64,000 bases of DNA, taken from positions 4,101,501 to 4,165,500 of the forward strand of contig NZ_LT629771.1 of assembly GCF_900105175.1 (NCBI RefSeq). Reading direction: 5' to 3'. Positions 58,651 to 64,000 of this stretch are shown in pieces. The DNA comes from Jiangella sp. DSM 45060. Lineage in GTDB: Bacteria > Actinomycetota > Actinomycetes > Jiangellales > Jiangellaceae. Both the position numbers and the translations under genes were made by a program. The notes below the pieces were generated by a model. The model saw only the letters and a program-made list of their open reading frames with translations. It ran no database searches and was not told the DNA's origin. Each line of letters starts with the position of its first letter. Positions within the stretch are counted from its first letter, which is position 1.

Positions 58651-60546
58651 CTACTCCAGTGGCGCGTACGCCGGGTGCCAGTCCGGGAGCTCGTCGACCT
58701 CCCGTGGATACATCTCGTGGTCGCGCTGGATCAACTCCCACTCCTGCGGACCCCAGAAGCCGGCGAACGGCGGCGCCTCGTAGTCGTACCAGCGACCCAT
58801 GTTCAACCGCGGTCGCTCGATGGTGATGATCGCCGCGTACCAGGCGCCAGTGTTGTGGTCATACATCGACTGCCGCAGCTCCAAGCACGCATCCTCAAGC
58901 CCGGGGAGGTAAAAGTGGCGATCCTCAGGAGTGTCGTCCTCCTGGAACGTCGCCACGACGGACGTACGGACCGTGTCGGCCGCAGCGGTGATCCGCAGAA
59001 CTATCTTGGACCACCAATCGTCTTCCACCGGCATCCGGTCCACCACCGCATACCCGAGCTTCAGTAGCGGGTCGTCGATCTCGTGGCGCGGACCGTCGAG
59101 CTGCAGCACCGGCGGCGGGTCTATGCTCCCCGGGTGCCATTCGGGCATGTGCTCCCGATCGCGCGGGAACATCTCCTGGTCATCATGCATGTACGACTTC
59201 AACAACGAGGGCGACTCGACGTGCGCCGGCGGGTTCTCGTAGTCGTAATCCGTCCGCAGCTCACCGTCGCTGTGGTCCACGACGAATGTCGCGTTGAACC
59301 AGGCGCCCCTCCCCTGCCTGGTCGTCAAGCGCCGGACCTCACGCAGCCGTGCGACCAGCTGCTGGTGGTACTCGGCGACCCGGGGCGAGTCGACCGCACC
59401 GTCGGGGCGCACCACAGTCGCCTTCGCTTCGACACTTCGGCCGGCGGCCGACACGACCAATGTGACCTTGCTCCATGGCGCCCTGACGTGGAGCTGGTTC
59501 GGAGAGTCGGCCTTGGTGGCCATGCCGAGCATGAACTGCTTGATCCAGTTGAACGGGCTGTGGTTCAGCGGCTCCTCGAGCTGCCTGGTCATAACCGGCT
59601 GTGGGATCGGCTGACGGTCGTCGCCGCGAACCGGATGCCAGGCTGGCAACCGATCCTCCTCCCGGGGAAATAGCTTGTGGTCGTCCACCAGCAGCTCGTC
59701 CACCGGCCATACCCCGCCGGTGCTGTCCCACCTGCGGCCGAACGGCGGAGTGTCGTAGTCCAGCTCCGCTCGCGGAGTCGCCGTCCCGCTATCCAGGGTG
59801 AAGATGGCGTTGTACCAGGTGCCCTTGCCGGGGCGCGCCATGTCCTGTCGCACCTTGCGGACCGCGTCCGCGTCGCCGGACTCCACACGAATCGGCGTCC
59901 ACTGACGACTCCAAGTGCCGTCGGCATGCTCCACCGTTAGCAGCATCGCCAACCCATCGCCCGCACCGGTCACATTCAGCACCAGCCGTGTCCAGTCCAG
60001 GTCCTCTGCGGGGCCGGTCATGACGTCCTCGATCTGACTCAGCTGAGAGTCCGTCGGCTGGTTCGGGTCGGGCGGCGGTTCCGGCAGCCGCCACGCCAGC
60101 CACCGGCGCTGGCTGCTCGCCACGTGCCACGCCGGCAAATGATCGGCGTCCCGAGGGAACATCTGGTGATCGTCTTTCAACGAATACTCGTCGACCACCC
60201 CGTCGAACGGAGGGTGATCCCAATCGGCGCACTGAGTAAGCCCGCCGGCCTCTGTCAAGGTGAACGTGGCGTTGTACCAGGTGCCGGCGTCAGGTAGGTA
60301 CATGACCGCTCGGGTGCCATGGATCGCACGTCGAAGACGCAGATCATGATCTTGGTCTTCGAGTTCCACCCGCGTTCTGACCACGTCGCCGTCGAGCAAG
60401 AACCGCTGAACGAACGCGACATTGTCCGCTGCAGCAGACACTTCGAGAACGGTCCTAGTCCAGTCATCGGGCGCTTCGAGGCGCATCGCGGCCTCGAGCT
60501 CGCCAAATTCGGTGCCGTGTGCCTCTTGATCCAACTGCGCGTTCAC
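58651..60546 (-). CDS. Quadruple YezG/DUF600-like repeat protein (polyimmunity candidate)
   Basis: A 631-residue protein with four YezG-like modules, each carrying a GTWYNATF, GTWYNAIF, GAWFNATF or GAWYAAII strand, a DYDTPPFG-like strand, DDHQMFPR/DDQEMFPR/RDHEMYPR and LPAWHP/MPEWHP/LPDWHP. It is the longest of three such proteins here (ten modules in all). GTG start with GGGAGG seven bases upstream. Toxin-immunity is inferred from the family; no cognate toxin gene is in the window, so the proteins may protect against toxins of competitors or of another part of the element. Confidence 0.75.
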   Translation of the reverse strand: MNAQLDQEAHGTEFGELEAAMRLEAPDDWTRTVLEVSAAADNVAFVQRFLLDGDVVRTRVELEDQDHDLRLRRAIHGTRAVMYLPDAGTWYNATFTLTEAGGLTQCADWDHPPFDGVVDEYSLKDDHQMFPRDADHLPAWHVASSQRRWLAWRLPEPPPDPNQPTDSQLSQIEDVMTGPAEDLDWTRLVLNVTGAGDGLAMLLTVEHADGTWSRQWTPIRVESGDADAVRKVRQDMARPGKGTWYNAIFTLDSGTATPRAELDYDTPPFGRRWDSTGGVWPVDELLVDDHKLFPREEDRLPAWHPVRGDDRQPIPQPVMTRQLEEPLNHSPFNWIKQFMLGMATKADSPNQLHVRAPWSKVTLVVSAAGRSVEAKATVVRPDGAVDSPRVAEYHQQLVARLREVRRLTTRQGRGAWFNATFVVDHSDGELRTDYDYENPPAHVESPSLLKSYMHDDQEMFPRDREHMPEWHPGSIDPPPVLQLDGPRHEIDDPLLKLGYAVVDRMPVEDDWWSKIVLRITAAADTVRTSVVATFQEDDTPEDRHFYLPGLEDACLELRQSMYDHNTGAWYAAIITIERPRLNMGRWYDYEAPPFAGFWGPQEWELIQRDHEMYPREVDELPDWHPAYAPLE

Positions 60547-60637
60547 ACCGATCCTCCCGCCGAGCCCACCGGTCCTCCTACCTCTGCAACGAAATGCCTA
60601 CTGCCAATGCTGCCCCGGACGGGCGAGGAATGAGCAA

Positions 60638-61501
60638 CTACGCGGCAACTCCCAGTGCCAACTCCAGCTGTCGCGGTCTTCCGTCCCAGAGGTCGTTGCG
60701 GAGCCAGGGTTCGACGAGCGCGCGCACCTTCCGCACCGACTGCGGGTGGGCCTCAGCGATCTTGGCCGGTCGGCCGTCCTGAGCGGCCTGACGGAGCGCG
60801 AGCCAAGCAGATCCGGCGGCGCCGTGCCGGCGAGATCCGATCAGCAAATCCATCAGCGCCCGCACTTGCGTCCTGCTCATCTGCGCGGCGAGGCGGACAT
60901 CTCGATAGGCCACGTGATGAAGCCAGCTTCGCCGGACCCCGTGCTCAAGCAGTTCCAACGCCCCCTCGATCGCGTCCCGTGCGGCCCGCGCCGGTGCACC
61001 AGCTGCGACGAGTTCGGCGTGCAGAGCCTTCAGCCCCTCATCCCATTCGAATTGAGCGGTCTTTCGGGCATCGGCCGACCCCCACGCGTCCTGGACCCGG
61101 GCCTCGATCTCAGCCCAATCTCCGTACCTGCTCACGGTCTTGGACCCATGCTTCTCCACCTCGCGGCGCGCCACACGGCTACCACTCAGCAACTCGGCGG
61201 CGCGGACTTCATTGCGCGCTCGACGAAGCAGCGCGGTCGTGACCACGCCCCAAGGACTACCAGCACCGATCACCGAATCCCGCCGGGACGACAACACCTC
61301 CCAGGCAAACGAGACCATGTCATCAGGCAGGCTCTCTTCGCGGATATCGGACGTGCGCTGGACTCTGGCGGCGAGCGTCACCGCTCGTCGGCGGACCTCC
61401 GCGAGAATGAGCCGGCCCGCCGGACCGTTCCAACCGCCGCGCGTGGGCAGCAGGACCAACGCCTCACGAAGGCCCTCGTCTGTACGGATATCCGTGATCA
61501 C
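60638..61501 (-). CDS. Hypothetical protein, sigma-factor-like look
   Basis: A 287-residue basic helical protein (LPTRGGWNGPAGRLILAEVR, REESLPDDMVSFAWEVLSSR, SPWGVVTTALLRRARNEVRA). The second and third segments recall sigma region 2 (core binding and DNA melting), and RSWLHHVAYRDVRLAAQMSR could be a later helix-turn-helix, but the match is not firm. It overlaps the gene upstream by ATGA. Possibly a regulator of ICE genes. Confidence 0.6.
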   Translation of the reverse strand: MITDIRTDEGLREALVLLPTRGGWNGPAGRLILAEVRRRAVTLAARVQRTSDIREESLPDDMVSFAWEVLSSRRDSVIGAGSPWGVVTTALLRRARNEVRAAELLSGSRVARREVEKHGSKTVSRYGDWAEIEARVQDAWGSADARKTAQFEWDEGLKALHAELVAAGAPARAARDAIEGALELLEHGVRRSWLHHVAYRDVRLAAQMSRTQVRALMDLLIGSRRHGAAGSAWLALRQAAQDGRPAKIAEAHPQSVRKVRALVEPWLRNDLWDGRPRQLELALGVAA

Positions 61502-61911
61502 GATCGATCACTCCGCGCGCGAGACACGAAGCCGCCAGCGACGGGGCCTACGCCCCGACGTGCTGCGATCGCCTCCATCGCGACGGCGAAGTAGCCATCA
61601 CCGAGGCGGATCAGATCCGTGACATCAACGGCAGTGTCGTCGCCGCCTGACCACAGATTCCTGCCCAACGCCAGCAGGGCGCGCTCTCCAGAAGACCACG
61701 TGCCTTCGGCGAGGATCCCGGCCCAGTCGATCGCCTCGCGCCGATCATCCACGTGGGACCACGCACGCTGATCGTCAACGAAGACTCGATCACACAAGAT
61801 CACGACCGCTGCGGCCGCCTCGTTGTCTCCTGCCACCGCGCGGCGTAGAAGCCACCAAGTCGGCTGCTCAGATCCCTCGGCGAGCGCAGGGTGCTGCGTA
61901 GAATCGGACAT
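61498..61911 (-). CDS. Hypothetical protein
   Basis: A 137-residue acidic protein (QPTWWLLRRAVAGDNEAAAA, VFVDDQRAWSHVDDRREAID, GDDTAVDVTDLIRLGDGYFA). Helical; no family recognised. Start by GGAGAGG nine bases before the ATG; its end overlaps the next gene by ATGA, so both are coupled. It follows a hairpin, which may be an attenuator or terminator for the AlpA-like gene upstream. Confidence 0.65.
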   Translation of the reverse strand: MSDSTQHPALAEGSEQPTWWLLRRAVAGDNEAAAAVVILCDRVFVDDQRAWSHVDDRREAIDWAGILAEGTWSSGERALLALGRNLWSGGDDTAVDVTDLIRLGDGYFAVAMEAIAARRGVGPVAGGFVSRARSDRS

Positions 61912-61937
61912 GCTGAACCTCTCCGGAGGTTTGGAAA

Positions 61938-61980
61938 GGCGCGGGGGCGAACGGTTGGTAGCCAGTGGCGCCCCCGCGCC
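61938..61980 (-). terminator. Hairpin downstream of AlpA-like gene
   Basis: GGCGCGGGGGCG / CGCCCCCGCGCC, 12-bp perfect arms with a 19-nt loop, followed on the minus strand by a short TTT. Confidence 0.65.
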
Positions 61981-62011
61981 GGCTAAAGGATCCGGTGTGC
62001 TGCGGCGTGGG

Positions 62012-62263
62012 TCAGGCCGCGCTCGGTGGGACGTAGTCAGCTGCGTCCACGGGAGCCTGCGACGCGGTAGCCGCGTCGACCATGGCTTCAAGTGCCTTCG
62101 CCGGCACGATGAGCCGACCCCGGATCTTGATGGCCGGGAACTCTTCGTCAGCTATGGCGCGGTAGACGGTCATTGTCGACATGCCGAGCATGCGCGCCAC
62201 TTCCGCGACGCTGTAGAAGCCGGGCGCATCCGCGCCCACATGACCAGCTGTAGCCCTGCGCAT
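62012..62263 (-). CDS. AlpA/excisionase-like HTH protein
   Basis: An 83-residue protein: FYSVAEVARMLGMSTMTVYR then AIADEEFPAIKIRGRLIVPA is a MerR/AlpA/BldC-type winged helix, and VPAKALEAMVDAAT its closing helix. Proteins of this size act as excisionases or as activators of integrase genes on ICEs. GGAGG precedes the ATG. It is divergent from a GntR gene, forming a compact regulatory module. Confidence 0.85.
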   Translation of the reverse strand: MRRATAGHVGADAPGFYSVAEVARMLGMSTMTVYRAIADEEFPAIKIRGRLIVPAKALEAMVDAATASQAPVDAADYVPPSAA

Positions 62264-62269
62264 CGCAGC

Positions 62270-62356
62270 ACCTCCTTGACTTAGGTTGACTCATGTTAAC
62301 TGATGTCACTGGAGCTCGCAATCCTCTGCGGACGACGTGACTTGCGTCAAGGAGGT
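62270..62356. promoter_or_regulatory. Divergent regulatory region (AlpA-like / GntR)
   Basis: ACCTCCTTGAC (62270-62280) and GTCAAGGAGGT (62346-62356) are exact reverse complements. Between them are TTGACT, GGTTGACTCATGTTAACTG and TGATGTCAC, dyads that would suit two divergent promoters (TTGACT ... TAACTG, spacer 15) and operator sites. The outer arms double as Shine-Dalgarno-like sequences. Confidence 0.55.
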
Positions 62357-62372
62357 CGGCTAGCCTCTAGCG

Positions 62373-62747
62373 ATGACAGTCAGGCGTGACGACCCGCGAC
62401 CGGCATATATGCAGGTCGCCGCCTTCATCGAACAAGCCATCGCGGCCGGCGACTACCCGCCCGGAGGACGGCTGCCCTCGGGACGCGATCTTGCGAAGCG
62501 CCTGGGGGTCGCCTTGAACACGGTCCAACATGCGATTCGGCACCTCAAAGACCAGAGCGTGCTGGTGTCCGTCCCACCCCGTGGCGTCTTCGTCGCCTCG
62601 GCCGACCTTGCAACCAAGCAATCCGCGGACGATGCCGAGATCATCCGCCAGCTCGGCGTGATCCAGGAGGCGATGGAGACCTTGACGCAACGCGTCGCGG
62701 CGCTCGAGCAGCTGATTGGGGGTACCGATCCAGAAGCTGGCGAGTGA
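62373..62747 (+). CDS. GntR-family small regulator
   Basis: A 124-residue protein: GntR winged helix (PAYMQVAAFIEQAIAAGDYP, PGGRLPSGRDLAKRLGVALN, TVQHAIRHLKDQSVLVSVPP) plus a C-terminal helix (IIRQLGVIQEAMETLTQRVA) suited to coiled-coil dimerisation instead of an effector domain. This is the size class of KorSA/TraR-type repressors on actinobacterial conjugative elements. It is divergent from the AlpA-like gene. Confidence 0.85.
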   Translation: MTVRRDDPRPAYMQVAAFIEQAIAAGDYPPGGRLPSGRDLAKRLGVALNTVQHAIRHLKDQSVLVSVPPRGVFVASADLATKQSADDAEIIRQLGVIQEAMETLTQRVAALEQLIGGTDPEAGE

Positions 62748-62918
62748 TGCCGTCGACCGCGTCGGCCAGGACGTCGAACTGCTCCAGAACTTCATGCAGC
62801 TTGGCGAGTAGATCTTCTCGGCCCGGGGGATCGCGACGACCCTCACAGCCGACGGGTGGATTGGTACTGTTCATGACTAACAGTCAACTAACGCCAGCGA
62901 CAGGGGGCCATGCAACCG

Positions 62919-62938
62919 CACTGCAGTGGCACTGCAGT
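62919..62938. promoter_or_regulatory. Repeated CTGCAG dyad upstream of the XRE gene
   Basis: CACTGCAGTG (62919-62928) is a perfect 10-bp palindrome, directly followed by GCACTGCAGT (62929-62938). They lie 21-40 bp before the start codon, a good place for self-repression. Confidence 0.5.
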
Positions 62939-62958
62939 CCGCCTGCAGGGAGGCTGAC

Positions 62959-64000
62959 TTGTTCGTCGTAGACGTCTGGACCGGAGCACGCGCAGCGGTG
63001 CTGCGACAGATTGCCCTTCGCATGTCGATCGAGGAGTTTGCAGAAGCGCTCGGAGTCGCCTCGCGGACCGTCTCGAACTGGGAGAAGGATCCAGCACTTG
63101 TTCCCAGGCTCGAGGCTCAACGGATTCTAGACACGGCTCTGGAGCAGCTGACGCCCGCCGCGCGGGAACGCTTCAAGATCGTTCTCGCCGCTGAAGGGGG
63201 CCCATCGAACGGGACCCGCCAGGACGAGCCCGACGATGCGCTGTCCCAGGCCGAACGGGGCGTTCGGTCCGACGCCATCCGCCTTAGCTCTCGCGTAGGC
63301 AGCGAGACACTCGAGGTACTGACCGACGGCATAGTTGAGATTGCGCGGGACTATAACAACAGGCCGCTCGTCACCAACTTCACGGACCTTCAGAAACTGC
63401 ACAAGCAATCCACCTACCTCATGGAACACGCACGGCGACCCGCTGAGTTGCATGAGCTCTTCGTCATCAGTAGCCAAGCGATGGCTCTGATGGGTTCGGT
63501 CGCATTTGATCTTGGACGTTGGCGAACTGCAGAGCGGCTCATCACCGTCGCTAAGGGCTACGCAGAGGGTGCTGGCCATCGGTCCTTGGAGGCCTGGTCC
63601 CTCGGGCTACAGGCCACTATCGCATTCTGGGACCAGCGACCTGCCAACGCGTTGGAGCTCGTGGAACACGGACTGGAACTGGCGCCTCCCGGAACGTCGC
63701 GCACCAGGCTGCGGCACATCGCGGCCCGCGCGCACGCGGTCGCCGGGGACAAGTCGAGCGCGACCTTGTCCCTGCGAGCCGCCGAAGACGATCGGGCAGC
63801 GGCCGATGGTCACCACGATCTACTCCATGACTCCGTCGGCGGGGAGTTCGCATTCGACGACCTGCGCGCGGCGGCATGCGAGACGGCCGTGTTCCTCGCT
63901 CTCCGAGATGGAGAGCGCACAGAGGTGGCCGCAAGCAAGGCCGCACAGGCGCTCGAAGGGTCGTCGGCAACGGAGGCCCGGAATGCCATAGCTCACGGTC
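62959..64000 (+). CDS. XRE-family regulator with TPR-like domain (3' truncated)
   Basis: From a TTG start with GGGAGG upstream the frame is open to the window edge (347 codons). The N-terminal ~60 residues are an XRE helix-turn-helix: LRQIALRMSIEEFAEALGVA, then SRTVSNWEKDP. The rest is made of helical pairs typical of TPR regulators (AERLITVAKGYAEGAGHRSL, ANALELVEHGLELAPPG, RHIAARAHAVAGDKSSATLS). Such proteins often sense peptides or partners. Codons are less GC-biased than in the transfer genes. It closes the AlpA/GntR regulatory module at the right side. Confidence 0.8.
   Translation, partial: MFVVDVWTGARAAVLRQIALRMSIEEFAEALGVASRTVSNWEKDPALVPRLEAQRILDTALEQLTPAARERFKIVLAAEGGPSNGTRQDEPDDALSQAERGVRSDAIRLSSRVGSETLEVLTDGIVEIARDYNNRPLVTNFTDLQKLHKQSTYLMEHARRPAELHELFVISSQAMALMGSVAFDLGRWRTAERLITVAKGYAEGAGHRSLEAWSLGLQATIAFWDQRPANALELVEHGLELAPPGTSRTRLRHIAARAHAVAGDKSSATLSLRAAEDDRAAADGHHDLLHDSVGGEFAFDDLRAAACETAVFLALRDGERTEVAASKAAQALEGSSATEARNAIAHG

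Larger units (their letters stand above)
4406..64000. mobile_element. Integrative conjugative element with type IV secretion (right end outside window)
   Basis: Integration next to a tRNA, a tyrosine recombinase, a MobF relaxase, primase-polymerase, SSB, DNA methyltransferases and a full set of VirB1/B3-B4/B4/B6/B8/VirD4-like genes define a conjugative element. It differs from the classic Streptomyces AICEs, which move double-stranded DNA with one FtsK-like TraB protein: no TraB and no RepSA-like initiator is visible. A 20-bp element before ten core gene groups supports its being one unit. The left end is placed at the tRNA; the right end is not in the window. Confidence 0.85.

Noticed and set aside
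62641-62874. 77-residue minus-strand frame (ends overlap the GntR gene)
   Set aside because: Partly antisense to the GntR gene, third-position GC only moderate; a helical stretch is present but support is too weak.
44131-64000. Right attachment site by matching the tRNA 3' end
   Set aside because: No second copy of the tRNA 3' sequence was found by eye, so no attR is claimed.

Overview
The window is very GC-rich with strong GC bias at third codon positions, GTG/TTG starts, actinobacterial-type DUF2637, DUF6112 and SCO6880-like proteins, and a tyrosine recombinase next to a tRNA gene. It is therefore chromosomal DNA of a high-GC actinobacterium; the Ig-like repeat protein at the left end would suit Jiangella- or Cellulomonas-like genera, but the genus cannot be fixed from sequence alone.

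Layout. Positions 1-4405 look like core chromosome: the 3' part of a secreted repeat protein, a YihY/BrkB-type membrane protein, a nitronate monooxygenase-like flavoprotein and a tRNA with anticodon CAT. From the 3' end of that tRNA to the right edge of the window (about 59.6 kb, right end not reached) lies an integrative conjugative element (ICE) that uses a type IV secretion system. Next to the tRNA is the integrase (4506-6164). Cargo of unknown role follows (6393-9161), with an IS630 transposase remnant. The DNA-processing core (9.7-26.1 kb) holds a DUF2637 membrane protein, a tandem array of 40-bp repeats, a triple zinc-finger protein overlapping a MobF relaxase/helicase, a primase-polymerase, SSB, a C5-cytosine methyltransferase, a TnpV-like protein and a huge DarB-like adenine methylase/helicase. 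At 26.1-29.5 kb are a HTH protein, a frameshifted gene, a lower-GC DUF2971 gene and a broken ATP-dependent DNA ligase. Next come a DnaE2-type polymerase (29.5-32.8 kb) and a tightly overlapping operon of small genes including a DUF4031-DUF4326 fusion (32.8-35.2 kb).

A second cargo zone (35.3-44.1 kb) carries two tandem YezG-like proteins that look like polyimmunity proteins, GntR and HTH regulators, an orphan Phd/YefM-like antitoxin with an elaborate operator, a HTH/PIN toxin-antitoxin pair whose toxin start codon lies in a perfect hairpin, a minimal tyrosine recombinase and small zinc-finger genes. From 58.5 down to 44.1 kb on the minus strand run two transfer operons: VirB8-like, VirB6-like, VirB1-like cell-wall hydrolase and two unknown genes; then, after a terminator, a DUF6112 pilin-like protein, SCO6880-family VirB3/B4-like, VirB4-like ATPase, VirD4-like coupling protein, an HNH nuclease and a set of paralogous helical proteins. 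A third YezG repeat protein (58.7-60.5 kb) and a regulatory module (AlpA-like, GntR, XRE-TPR) complete the window.

The most striking feature is a near-invariant 20-bp element, TGTGCGCGGCAGGGGCCACC, found ten times. Every copy is in the direction of transcription and just upstream of core ICE genes (relaxase, SSB, methyltransferases, T4SS operons, small-gene operon), and none lies in front of cargo. It appears to mark an ICE-wide regulon. A second oddity is a shared C-terminal tail (P-x-LG-I/L) on five otherwise unrelated ICE proteins, including both DNA methyltransferases, which might be a translocation or docking tag.
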